From positions 190,976,026-191,040,025 of the forward strand of contig NC_057861.1 of assembly GCF_019393635.1 (NCBI RefSeq): a stretch of DNA of 64,000 bases, read 5' to 3'. Positions 1 to 10,129 of the stretch are shown piece after piece. The position numbers were made by a program, and so were the translations under genes. The notes below the pieces were generated by a model. The model ran no database searches. It saw only the letters and a list, made by a program, of their open reading frames with translations, and had not been told where the DNA came from. The first letter of the stretch is position 1; each line of letters opens with the position of its first letter. The DNA is from Dromiciops gliroides. Taxonomy: Eukaryota; Chordata; Mammalia; Microbiotheria; Microbiotheriidae.

Positions 1-32
1 TTCAGTTTACTATGAAAAATGAGGGAGACACA

Positions 33-180
33 GGGGGCAGCTAGGTGGCACAGTGGATAAAGCACTGGCCCTGGATTCAGGAGGACCTGAGTTCAAATCT
101 GACCTCAGACACTTGACACTTACCAGCTGTGTGACCCTGGGCAAGTCATTTAACCCTCATTACCCAGCCAGTAATAATAA
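33..180 (+). mobile_element. CORE-SINE (WSINE1/Mar1-like), full length
   Basis: tRNA-derived head (GGGGCAGCTAGGTGGCACAG), CORE segment and a tail ending near TACCCAGCC. It is flanked by the perfect 10-bp duplication GGGAGACACA at 23-32 and 181-190, so it is a complete retroposed insertion. Short tail, family-B type (CTTGACACTTAC). Confidence 0.9.
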
Positions 181-190
181 GGGAGACACA

Positions 191-790
191 GATGACACTT
201 AAGTTGCTTCTATCTCTAAATATGATTCGTTGAGCATTTTATGTATAATCATACATACTTTGGGACATAATACTTATTCATACAAAGAGAAATTAACACT
301 AAACTTTAAATGCTACCCATTGATTTTTACAAAATACATAGATGCTTGTCTCTACCCAGAGGATTCCCATATATAGAGATTGAAGACATAACATTCCTAA
401 ATTCTACTTGATCCCTCATGAACAAGTGCCTGCTTGTCAGATCTAGTCAACAACTCAAACTCAACATGTTAATAACACACGCACACCCCAAACCTCTACC
501 CTCCTTCACATTTTAAGTCTGTTGAAATAAGAGTTATATACCATCATCCTCTCACTTTTGCAAAGTCTTAATATACTCCTGCATGCCTTATATCTGTACC
601 CTTCTCTCAGCCAGGTTATCACCAGTCTCCTAGTCTTCCCATGTTTTGAAGATCAAAAGAGAGAACCTACGCAAAGCCAAAACGTTATATAGATGTTAGC
701 TGTCATATCCAAACGCTTCTCTTCCACATAGCTGCCAGAGTAATTTTCCCAAGATCTGACCTCCTCTTGCTTCCTATAGAGTGTATTGAT
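191..790. other. no recognisable feature
   Basis: AT-rich sequence without a convincing exon or recent repeat. It probably lies in an upstream BLOC1S4 intron. The part around 720-770 has a faint old-repeat flavour that I could not assign. Confidence 0.4.
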
Positions 791-894
791 CATAGAATTT
801 AGAACTGGTAGGGAGATGAATTGCTAGACTCAAAGGATACAAAGGCAAACTATAACAATGTCCATAGAGGGGAAAGGGAAGAGAGGGAATAAGA

Positions 895-1040
895 GTGTGG
901 AAGAGATCTTGGAGATCATCTAGTCAACCCTATCCTTTTGTAGATAAGAAAATGGGGGCCCAGCTTGCCCAGAATTACACAAGCAGTAAACAGCTAGGAT
1001 TTGAACTTCAAATCCAGTCCTTTTTCTACTCAGTTCTTAG
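895..1040 (-). repeat. old MIR-type SINE fragment
   Basis: Reads like the reverse complement of a MIR/CORE element: a GAGATCATCTAGTCAACCCT-type stretch, then AAGAAAATGGGGGCCCAG, an eroded TTGCCCAGAATTACAC and AGGATTTGAACTTCAAATCC. It is strongly diverged. The block 790-895 may be part of the same repeat. Confidence 0.6.
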
Positions 1041-1655
1041 TGAATCCAGTCTTTCTCAGATCACAGCTTTTCTTAGACGCTCACAAACCAACTCTAATAA
1101 TAAGCCTCTTGATGAGGCTTGAGTTCAATTTTTTTTTGTTCTGGATCCATAATTTCATCAGTGGAGTAAATTCCTATCACACTGCATATCAACAATTCAT
1201 CTGTAACTTAAGGTCTTAGAATTCCTAGGAGTACAAGGGCAAAATTACCAGTCTGTGATTTTGAGAATCTATTAACCATTTATCTTCTTCTCATGATTTC
1301 TCAAAAGTTACCAACAGTGGTTTTGAGGTGATACAGTGATTCTTTCACTGCTCCAGGATGTAATTTCTCTGGGCCTGGGTAATTAGCAAAGTTTGACCCG
1401 CCTTCTTTGGTAATAAGGTTAATTTTCCATTCCTACCATTTGCACTAGTTTTGTGGGGTTTTTTTCCGTACTAGGAGCCCTGCAATTGCTTCTCATTGTT
1501 ACCCTTCTGTATCAGGTTCAGATCCTGAATTAGGGTTTCAAACTTGTGAGCTCACCTACCTATAAGAATAGGGTCTAATATAGGTCCCCTTTCCTCCATT
1601 ACTCATCATATACCCTGCCTTCCCTCCCTTTCTGCCATGTCTTACCTTCAGTCCT
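1041..1655. other. no recognisable feature
   Basis: AT-rich sequence. No exon with splice sites resembling the N-terminal part of BLOC1S4 was found, and no recent repeat. Confidence 0.4.
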
Positions 1656-1890
1656 TCTTTGGCCATATTTGTGACCCCATTTGGGGTTTTCTTGGCAAAG
1701 ATACTGGAGTGATTTGCCATTTCTTTCTCCAGCCCATTTTACAGATGAGGAACTAAGGCAAACAGGGTTAAGTGACTTGCCCAGGGTTGAACAACTAGTA
1801 AATGTCCCAAATTTGAGCTCAGATAGATGAGTCTTCCTGATTCTAAGTGCAGTGTTCTGTCCACTATGCTACCTAGTTATACCTCCCTAT
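1656..1890 (-). mobile_element. long Mar1-type SINE
   Basis: Reverse-oriented element with the long form of the tail (GGGGTTTTCTTGGCAAAGAT, then GATTTGCCATTTCTTTCTCC), the core (GTTAAGTGACTTGCCCAGGG) and an eroded tRNA head (CACTATGCTACCTAGTTA). This is older and longer than the abundant short SINE. Confidence 0.75.
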
Positions 1891-2389
1891 TTTACATGCA
1901 TGCAATTTTCCCATGCCTAGAAAAAGACTTTTATTCTCTAAAGTTGATCCTCTTTAAAGGTGACATCTGTAAGTTTTCTCACTAAAGTAGTTTGCCTAAT
2001 AGCCAAGATATATTTATATCTAGTTATAACTATATAGTGAACATCATCACACACCATGTGAACACACCATGACCTAAGTATCCTTTCAGTACCATACAAA
2101 CTATACTTGTGCTTTACTCTATAGCCTCTTTGTAGTATTGATGATGTCTTCAACATCAGTGGGCCAGTATGCTTGTAAGTCTAGAAGAAAAGAGAGAGAA
2201 TGTGGTTTTGGTCCTTAATATTTTTGGAATCCTGAAAATCTACTCATTTGCCATATCAGAAAGCTAAATACAACTAATAAACTGAGAAATATACTAATTA
2301 AGTTTTTTAAATTAATGATTATTTTTTGCTACTTACTATGTGAAATATAGACTTAATTTCATCAGTACAGTACCCATGATATACCTTAA
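1891..2389. other. no recognisable feature
   Basis: AT-rich, presumed intronic sequence with no repeat or exon that I can support. Confidence 0.4.
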
Positions 2390-2400
2390 GATTAGCTACC

Positions 2401-2545
2401 TGGGCAGCTAGGTAGCGCAGTGGATAGAGCACCGGCCCAGGATTTAGGAGGACCTAAATTCAAATCTAGCCTCAGACACTTAACACTTACTGGCTGTGTG
2501 ACCCTAGGCAAGTCACTTAACCCCAATTGCCTCACCAAAAAAAAG
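2401..2545 (+). mobile_element. CORE-SINE, full length
   Basis: Head TGGGCAGCTAGGTAGCGCAG through CCCCAATTGCCTCACC and an A tail. Flanked by the 11-bp duplication GATTAGCTACC (2390-2400 and 2546-2556). Family-A tail. Confidence 0.92.
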
Positions 2546-2687
2546 GATTAGCTACCACATGATGAATTTTCTTTTTTAATCACTTAAGGCACAGAGGAGT
2601 TGTGATCTCTCAATGGAGGGCACTCCACATTAATGAAAAATACAAATCACTTGAATGGAATAACAGTATTAAAAATTAGTATAAATA

Positions 2688-2834
2688 GGGGCAGCTAGGT
2701 GGCACAGTGGATAGAGCACTGGCCCTGGATTTAGGAGGACCTGAGTTCAAATCCAGCCTCCGACACTTGACACTTACTAGCTGTGTGACCCTGGGCAAGT
2801 CACTTAACCCCAATTGCCTCACTAAAAAAAAAAA
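2688..2834 (+). mobile_element. CORE-SINE, full length
   Basis: Complete element ending CCCCAATTGCCTCACT plus A tail. Flanked by near-identical AAAAATTAGTATAAATA (left) and AAAAATTTAGTATAAATA (right). It lies 166 bases before the first visible BLOC1S4 exon. Confidence 0.92.
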
Positions 2835-3000
2835 ATTTAGTATAAATAAACTGTGGGAAAATAAGTAATTTTCACTGAGTTTTCCTTTCAGATAATCATT
2901 TGATCAGAAAGTTGCCCCCAAAATTTATTGATCCTTCAGTAAACTCATGTATGTCAATTAGAAATACACTGTAGTAAAACTTTCTATTTTTGTGTTACAG

Positions 3001-3072
3001 ATAGAAGCATTAGACAGGAGTCTTGAAGATCTACTAACTAGAGTTGATGAATTTGTTGGAATGCTAGATATG
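3001..3072 (+). CDS. BLOC1S4: BLOC1S4 internal exon a (24 codons)
   Basis: Acceptor TTTTTGTGTTACAG precedes 3001 and donor GTATGT starts at 3073. It encodes IEALDRSLEDLL followed by TRVDEFVGMLDM. Phase 0 at both ends. Confidence 0.93.
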
Positions 3073-6000
3073 GTATGTTTTGGCTGAACTCATTTTGCTG
3101 TTCTTTAAATGTTTATGAATATGCACCTGGAACCATAGTGCTCTAAATCAAGAGCATCCCATTCTTGAAGGCATTGTTTAATGTTTTAAGTGCTCTATTC
3201 TACTAGTTCGCCTGTGTTTACTTAGGTAATAGCTCTCCAATACAATATAAACTACTTTTGAGAGCAAAAATTGTCTCTTTTGTCTTTGTATCACCAGGAC
3301 TCAGTACAGTGCCTTATAAAGAGTGAGAAATTCAGCAATACAATGGTCCAAGATAGGTCCAAAGGCCTCATGATGGAAAATGCTCTCCAAATCCAGAAAA
3401 AAAAGAACTATGGGGCAGCTAGGTGACGCAATGGATAGAGCACTGGCCCTGGAGTCAGGAGTACCTGAGTTCAAATCCGGCCTCAGACACTTAACACATA
3501 CTAGCTGTGTGACCCTGGGCAAGTCACTTAACCCCAATTGCCTCACTTAAAAAAAAAAAAAGAACTATGGAATCTAGATGCAGATTGAATCATACCATTT
3601 CTCTTGTTTTGTTTTTCTTTTTTGAGGTTTTTCCTTTGGCTCTGATTCTTCTTTCACAGCATGACTAATGCAGAAATGTTTAATGTGATTGTACATATAT
3701 AACCTATATTGGGTTGCTTGCTGTCTTAGGGAGGGGAGAGGAGAAAAATGTGAAACTAGAAATCTTATAAAAACAAATCTTGAAAACTATCTCTACATGT
3801 AACTGGAAAATAATAAAATACTTTTATGAAAAAAAGTGAGAAATTAAGATTTTTAAATGGCATCAAAGAAATATATTAACGGAAAGGAATATATAGGCCA
3901 ACCATGTAATAAGAGATTACAGCCCGTGTATTGGACTAGTACCTGTGGAGACCTAGAGAAAAGTGTCAGCTCTCCACTTTCACTAGCACATTGGAGGTGT
4001 ACTCCCTGAAGAAGTAGTGCTGGAATGCCACAGTATGAGGTGTGGATAGGTTGTAATATATATTATTGGTGAGGAATGAAAACACAGATTAACTAAAGTA
4101 ATGGAAACTCAACATATATATGCGGTTTAATAATGGTGTTCATATTTTCTCTAATGTTATTTATGGTGAAGTAAAACTTTAACATCATATTTTATTTTAG
4201 ATTCGAAGTGACTCTTCACAAGTAGTCAATGAAAGTGTACCTCATATTCACACAAAAGCCACTGAAATGAGTGAGATATATAGAAAGATTGACAAATTGG
4301 AGGTAAGTAGTAACTTTTGAAAGTACATATAGGGGATAGCTAGGTGGCACAGTGAATAAAGCACCGGCCCTGGATTCAGGAGGACCTGAGTTCAAATCTG
4401 ATCTCAGACACTTGACACTAGCTGTGTGACCCTGGGCAAGTCACTTAACCCCCACTGCCCCACACACACAAAAAAACCCCCCAAAACCACCCCCTAAAAA
4501 AAGTACATATAATTTTTTTTAAGTACATATAATAGAAATTAATTTCTGAAGGCAGTATCAACTTTCCACTGTTTAATTTATTGATAGGTTTGCATTTTAT
4601 TGAAAATTTAGTTGTCTTAAACTACTTTTCATTTGTTTATCTTTATATTAGTACAAACTTGGTCTCAGCTAAGACAACTAATATATATAGCATTAGTATA
4701 CAACCAGTAATAATCAATAAACATATTCAAACTTTGACATATGGATAAAATGAGTTATAATAAACTTCAAAGGTACATTTCATTGTTTAGAAATTTCATT
4801 ATCCTAGGACTTATCAAGGATACATGTTGTTCATACCCTAACAGCAGTTTCCTTAAGACAGTACCTAAAACCAGCAGTATAGGTAGCATAGTTATAACTT
4901 TTTTAAAATGTGTATTGACTGAAAAAACTAAAAAAGGAGGTCTAAATTTAACTATTGGAATTAAGAATAAAGGACAACATCCTAGAGATGTTAATGGTGG
5001 GAATAGTCAAATTTGGTGAGTGCCTGAAAACAAATAGGAAATAAGATGGCTTTTTACTCCCAAAAGAAATCAATAAGAAAAAATGGTTTAACTTAAACTT
5101 TCTTTTTTTTGAGGGGAGAGGGGGGGCAATGAGGGTTAAGGGACTTGCCCAAGGTCACTGATGCCAGATTTGAACTCAGGACATCCTGAATCCAGGGCTG
5201 GTGCTTTATTCACTGTGCCACCTAGCTGCCCAAGAGCTTAACTTTTACTAGATTCTTCATGATATGGTCACTAAATGTTTAGAAATCCTGGAAAATACTG
5301 AGATGGGGACAGAAAACAGTTTGCAGGTTAAAAAACTGAAGATTCGTTTTCTTAATTGGATATGAAATAAAATTTCTCAGGCTATACATAGTGAGTCAAA
5401 CTACAGACTCTAAAACCATTAATACTACTTTAATTTAACTTGTTTTATGGGTGACTTAATGTTCTTGTTGGGACTTCATTAAAGCTAGTTTTCAGTATTA
5501 ATCAGGTTTTTTGTGTATATTTCTAAGAGCCAGAGAAAAGTATAGGTGAAATTAGGCTAGGCAGGATCTTATTTTGTCATAAAAAATCAGGGTTTAGCTT
5601 TCAAAAATGTTTAACAAGATATTAATTAGATAATATAATAAATTAGCACCACTTATTAAACTGTCCTATCTTTGGTCATTCAACACAAATTAACATGAAA
5701 ATTATATACAAACATTTATGTAAATATGATTGGCAGATAGGAGAATTTTGTATTCTTTCATGTAAACTTGTTAGTTTCTAACATTTTTAACTTTGACAGT
5801 CACCTGTTGAATTGGACCACACACATAAGATAATACTGAAAAATCTTCTGTTTGTTTTCACATTTTTCTTTCTTTCCTACCTAGGCCTTTGTTAAAATGA
5901 TTGGAAATTGTGTGACTAGAATGGAGGAGCAGGTGACAAAAGCAGAAGCAGAACTTGGGACATTCCCCAACACATTAAAGAAACTTTTGCACACAATTAA

Positions 6001-6502
6001 TGTGCCATCCTTCCTTAATGTAAGTTATTAATCTGAGTAGTTTATCTTTGTTGTATATAGTTTCTTAGAAGCTCACAGTAGATTAAATTATAGACATAAA
6101 TTTGTACTCAAGGAAATTCTGTACCACTAGCTGGTTCCTTATACTAATGAAATCATTGGTGTGGGTGGGAAGAAACTTTAAAAGTATAGAATTAAGTAAC
6201 TGCTTAGCTTCTCTGGCTGAAAAGAGAACATGTAAGAGATATTTTAAACTGTGACAGATAATTTTTTTAAAAGCAAGACCAAAGATAAATCTGAAATTTG
6301 AAGGATAATGAACAATTGGGACAAAAGCTTTTCTTAAAAAGAGACCATGTTACTTTGTTCTATGATATGTATAATTTTTCTTTTTTACAATTATTTCCAG
6401 AAATCATATTCCACAAAGCAACAACAAACTGTCTATGAACCTCCTATCCTTTTTAGGACAGAAGACTATTTTCCTTGTTGCAAAGAAGGACCTCAGGCAT
6501 GA
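3001..6502 (+). CDS. BLOC1S4: BLOC1S4 (cappuccino), BLOC-1 subunit 4; C-terminal four exons
   Basis: Four exons (3001-3072, 4201-4302, 5885-6019, 6401-6502) join in frame to 136 residues ending at TGA 6500-6502. From memory of the human protein (217 residues), they correspond to its C-terminal 136, beginning at the segment around VEALDASLEDLLTRVDEF. The visible part has helical, coiled-coil-like stretches (LEDLLTRVDEFVGMLDM; AFVKMI...RMEEQVTKAEAELGTFP), the conserved LLHTINVPS and the near-C-terminal FRTEDYFPCC. BLOC-1 is a cytosolic complex in endosome-to-lysosome-related-organelle traffic (melanosomes, platelet granules). Every intron is phase 0 with GT..AG ends, and no stop or frameshift is seen, so the gene looks functional. 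The 5' exon(s), probably GC-rich, lie left of the window. Unlike the intronless human gene, this copy is split. It converges on ADNP2 about 20 kb away. Confidence 0.93.
3240..3335 (+). repeat. L2-type LINE fragment
   Basis: Resembles the 3' part of L2: AAACTACTTTTGAGAGCAAA, then TCTTTTGTCTTTGTATCACC and CAGTACAGTGCCTTATAAAG. Eroded and intronic. Confidence 0.55.
3336..3832 (+). mobile_element. L1/HAL1 3' end, 5'-truncated
   Basis: Marsupial-type L1 3' UTR: CAAATCCAGAAAAA..AGAACTATGGA, a G-rich block (GGGAGGGGAGAGG) and the terminal CTACATGTAACTGGAAAATA with AATAAAATAC. Interrupted by a SINE at 3412-3560. Lies in the intron between exons a and b. Confidence 0.8.
3412..3560 (+). mobile_element. 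CORE-SINE inside L1 3' end
   Basis: Full-length family-A copy (GAGTCAGGAGTACC, CTTAACACATAC, CCCCAATTGCCTCACTT). The target AAGAACTATGG of the L1 is duplicated on both sides, so the SINE is younger than that L1. Confidence 0.92.
4201..4302 (+). CDS. BLOC1S4: BLOC1S4 internal exon b (34 codons)
   Basis: Acceptor TATTTTATTTTAG ends at 4200 and donor GTAAGT starts at 4303. Encodes IRSDSSQVVNESVPHIH, then TKATEMSEIYRKIDKLE. Phase 0 at both ends. Confidence 0.93.
4332..4500 (+). mobile_element. CORE-SINE with C/A-rich tail
   Basis: Head GGGGATAGCTAGGTGGCACA; tail is a mixed CACACACAAAAAAACCCCCC stretch. The duplication AAGTACATATA is at 4321-4331 and 4501-4511, and a third AAGTACATATAAT follows at 4521, suggesting a later local duplication. 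Confidence 0.88.
5110..5232 (-). mobile_element. CORE-SINE, internally deleted
   Basis: Reverse copy beginning with a G-rich tail (GGGGAGAGGGGGGGCAATGA) and ending CACTGTGCCACCTAGCTGCC. The segment for AGCTAGTAAGTGTCAAGTGT is missing. Confidence 0.85.
5233..5884. other. BLOC1S4 intron, no repeat recognised
   Basis: AT-rich sequence ending with the polypyrimidine tract TTTTTCTTTCTTTCCTACCTAG that serves exon c. Confidence 0.6.
5885..6019 (+). CDS. BLOC1S4: BLOC1S4 internal exon c (45 codons)
   Basis: Acceptor CTTTCCTACCTAG ends at 5884 and donor GTAAGT starts at 6020. Contains RMEEQVTKAEAELGTFP and KKLLHTINVPSFLN. This is the best-conserved stretch relative to the human protein. Phase 0 at both ends. 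Confidence 0.94.
6401..6502 (+). CDS. BLOC1S4: BLOC1S4 terminal coding exon d (33 codons + stop)
   Basis: Acceptor TTTTTTACAATTATTTCCAG ends at 6400; stop TGA at 6500-6502. Encodes KSYSTKQQQTVYEPP, then ILFRTEDYFPCCKEGPQA. The FRTEDYFPCC signature matches the human C terminus. A different frame is also open here (6435-6707) but is a shadow. Confidence 0.94.
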   Translation, partial: KSYSTKQQQTVYEPPILFRTEDYFPCCKEGPQA

Positions 6503-7240
6503 TATTGCACAATACAACTACTTAGGAAAAGGCTTATATCAAAGGACAAGTGCTTATGTTGAAGATATTATTGTTATACATATCTACTATTTAGTATATT
6601 TAAAGTTTTGTGTATATTCAACAGGCAATATTTTAAAACAGTATTTTTCATTTTGTGCAGAATGCATAGCTTCCACGTCCTCCAAATCTAAACTAAAATC
6701 CATTTAAATGGGGAGTAAAATGAGTAAACATTTCCTTATAATGATCAAAATTTCTACATTTACATTTATACCATCCTTGCATGTCAACAGTATTACCTTT
6801 AAGACTTACCTTCAAAAGGTATTAAAGGAAAAACTACTGAAGCATTAAAAAGCATTATTTATTAATGTTTGACAGTCTTCCTATAGTTTATTTTTTTGAA
6901 TGAACTGTAAATTAACATAAGTTAGGCTTTATACATTTTGAACTGTAAACTATGCAAGACGACTTGTAATTAATTTTGAAAATTATATTTAAACAGCTAT
7001 AGCTATAATCTTTAGTTTGTAAGAGACTGTTTACACAGTTTGACTTAAAATTTAAATTTAATTAAAATTGAATTATATGAATAGATTTTGTCTTGAAGTG
7101 CTATTGAGCAAGAACACAGAAAAGTGTTTTTATAGAAGTTTTGTTTTATCTTGGATACAGATTTCCATCTCAGTGACTTCCATAAAAGGTTTATGTGAAA
7201 AAAATTATACAGTTTAACTCAGCTAATGTTTTAGTAAAAT
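6503..7240 (+). other. BLOC1S4: probable BLOC1S4 3' UTR
   Basis: Repeat-free AT-rich sequence directly after the stop codon. No canonical AATAAA is seen. ATTAAA variants occur at 6831, 6844 and 7061, so the true end of the transcript is uncertain. Confidence 0.4.
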
Positions 7241-7440
7241 CTTATGATTCTTCCTAGTCAAAGGATCATAGAAACATTAGAAAATTCAAAAGGACCATGG
7301 TGGTCTGGTCCCCATCCCTTCAACAAAGAAACAACTTCACTGACCTTCAAAGTAACTAAAGTCACAAAACCAGTTAGTGGAAGTATGAGTAACAGAAAAA
7401 ATCTGTACCTTCTACTTCATAAAGAGTAAGTTCTACACTC

Positions 7441-7600
7441 TTAAAATGAGACTGAAGAGTTGGAAGACACTAACTTCCTCAAAGATGAGGAAATGGAGGC
7501 ACAGCAGTGTTGTGACTCACCAAAGGCCTTACAAGTAGTAAGTAGCAGAATATTCTGATTCCAGATCCAGTCTTGTGCTACATCATACCTTTTTTTAAAA
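7441..7600 (-). repeat. MIR-type SINE
   Basis: Contains GATGAGGAAATGGAGGCACAG followed by an eroded TGTGACTCACCAAAGGC and AAGTAGTAAGTAGCAGAATA: a reverse-oriented MIR core. Confidence 0.7.
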
Positions 7601-8889
7601 AAATCATAGCTTTTCAATGGACTTTCCCGTGTTTACAAGAGGGACCTCCTTTTCAACACCTAAGAGATGCATTCCTTTCTATATGATAGATTTCAGCTTC
7701 CATTTCAACACTTGTTCTGCTCTTCAGTGAAGAGGAAAAATAGGTACCGGGGTCCATTCTAGATTCCTTTTTTTTCCCCCAGGTTTCATTTATTTTTTTA
7801 TTTTTATTTTTATTTTTTTTCAACAAACATTTATTTTACTTTCCATTTACATGTAAGGGTAGTTTTCAACATTCATTTTCATAAGATTTAGAGTTCCAAA
7901 TTGTTCTCCCTCCCTTTCCTCCCCCTTCCACAAGCAATCAGGTTATATATGTACAATCCACAAGTGTTCTTTTTATCAGTTCTTTCTATAGCAGTGCATA
8001 GTATGCTTCCTCATTAGTTCCTTGGGATTGTCCTGGATCATTGCACTGCTGAGAGTAGCTAAGTCATTCACAATTACTCATTGAACAATACTGCTGTCAC
8101 TATGCACAATGTCCTCTCAGCTCTGCTCACTTCACTATACATCAATGTTCATTAGTCTTTCCAGGTTTTTTGTGGATCATTCTATTTGTCATTTCCTGTA
8201 GCTCAAGTCCATTCCACTCCAGTCATATAACACAGCTTTTTCCATCATTCCTCAATTGATGGACATTCCCTTGATTCTCAATTCTTAGCCTCCACCAAGA
8301 GTTGCTATAAATATTTTTTTGTACAATTTTTCCCCCTTTTCTCTTTTTCATGATTACTATTGTTAGCTGTTTCCCTTCCATCCTATTCCCTTCCCCATGA
8401 TATTTATTCTATGATCCATCTTCTTTCATCCTATCACTCTTCAAAAGGGATTTGCTTCTGTCTGTCCTCTCCCCGACTCTGCCCTTCTTTCTTTTGCCCC
8501 TCTCTCTTTATCCCCTTCCCCTCCTATTTTCCTGCAGGGTTACTCCACCCAATTGAGTGTGTACATAAGTCCCTCCTTGAGCCAATTCTAGTGAGATTGA
8601 GGTCTTTGAGCCAATTTTAATGAGTGTTAGGCTCATTTACTGCCCAGATTAAATAGATTACTCCACCCAGTTGGGTGTGTGTATTAGTCCCTCCTAGAGG
8701 CAGCTCTAAGGAGTTTAAGATCTTTGAGCCTTTTCTGAGGAGTGTAAAATTCATTTACTGCCCTGCTCCTCTCCCATCTCTTCCCCCACTCCATAAGCCT
8801 TTTCCTATTACTTTCATGTAGGATTTTGCTTCTGCCCTTCCCCCTCTCCCAATGAATTCCCTTCACCCCTCAATTTAACCCTAAAGATG

Positions 8890-9030
8890 TCATCATCTAG
8901 CTAAGTGACACAGTGGACAAATCATCACCCCTGGACCGAGGGGGATTCCAGCCAAAACCTGGCCTCAGACACAAGACAGTCGCCCACTGTACAACCCCAG
9001 GTATGTCCCCCAGCTCCATTTATTTTTTTT
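8890..9030 (+). repeat. degenerate SINE-like segment inside HAL1
   Basis: CTAGCTAAGTGACACAGTGG, then ACAAATCATCACCCCTGGAC and CCTGGCCTCAGACACAAG resemble a decayed tRNA-SINE head and core on the + strand. I see no target-site duplication, so it could be an old insertion or part of this HAL1 subfamily. Confidence 0.45.
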
Positions 9031-9091
9031 TATGGTTCTCTAGGGTCTTGTATTTGAAAGTCAGATTTGCCATTCAGTTCAGGTCTTTTCA

Positions 9092-9970
9092 TCACAAATA
9101 TCTGAAAGTCTTCTTTTTCCGCTGAAAGATAATGCTGAGTTTTGCTGGGTAGGTGATTCTTGGTTGTAATCCCATTTCCTTTGCCCTCTGGAATATCATA
9201 TTCCATGCCCTCTGGTCCTTTAATGTAGAAGCTGCGAGATCTTGTGCTATCTTGACTGGGGTTCCACAGTACTTTTTGGCAGCTTGCAATATTGTCTCCT
9301 TGACCTGAGAGCTCTGGAATTTGGCTATAATATTCCTAGGAGTTTTCTTTTTGGGATCTCTTTCTGGAGGTGATCAGTGGATTCTTTCAATTTCTATTTT
9401 AGCTGCTTCTTCTAGAATTTCAGGGCAGTTTTCCCTGAGAATATCTTGGAAGATGGTATCTAAGCTCTTTCCTTGATCATGGTTTTCAGGTAGACCAATA
9501 ATTTTCAAATGATCTCTCCTGGACCTATTTTCCAGGTCAGCAGTTTTTCCCAGAAGATATTTCACATTGCCCTCTATTTTTTTATTCATTTGGATTTGCT
9601 TTATTGTATCTTGGTTTCTCATAAAGTCACTGGCTTCCATTTGTTCAATCCTAATTCTTAGATAGCTATTTTCATCAGAGAGCTTTTGTACCTCCTTTTC
9701 CATTTGATTTTTCAAGCTGTTGACTTTTTTCTCATGTCTTTCCTGCATCACCCTCATTTCTCTTTCCATTTTTTCCTCTACCTCTCTAATTTTATCTTCA
9801 AAGTCCTTTTTGAGCACCTCTATGGCCTGAGACCAATTTGTATTTTTCTTGGAAGCTTTAGATATAGGGGCCCTGATGTTGACATCTTCCTCTCAGGGTG
9901 CCCCTTGGTCTTCCTTGTTATTGAAGAAACTTTCTATGGTCTTCACCTTTCTCTGTTGGCTCATCTTGCC
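9092..9970 (-). pseudogene. L1/HAL1 ORF1 relict
   Basis: A reverse-strand open stretch of 147 codons (9817-9374) shows the coiled coil (KKDFEDKIREVEEKMEREMR) and the RNA-binding domain motifs NRSRRDHLKIIGLPENHD and ENCPEIL. The C-terminal part is shifted to another frame at 9289-9092 (DLAASTLKDQRAWNMIFQRA). Broken by at least one frame change, so not a working ORF1. Confidence 0.88.
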
Positions 9971-9978
9971 TTTCTTTC

Positions 9979-10129
9979 TTTTTTTTTTTTTTTAGTGAGG
10001 CAATTGGGGTTAAGTGACTTGCCCAGGGTCACACAGCTAGTAAGTGTTAAGTGTCTGAGGCCGGATTTGAACTCAGGTACTCCTGATTCCAGGGCCGGTG
10101 CTCTATCCACTGTGCCACCTAGCTGCCCC
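9979..10129 (-). mobile_element. CORE-SINE inside HAL1
   Basis: Long T run, AGTGAGGCAATTGGGGTTAA through CTGTGCCACCTAGCTGCCCC; family A. TTGCCTTTCTT is duplicated on both sides (about 9967-9977 and 10130-10140). Confidence 0.92.

Noticed and set aside
6435..6707. 90-codon frame over BLOC1S4 exon d
   Set aside because: It is in a different frame from the BLOC1S4 coding sequence, which ends at 6502 and matches the family.
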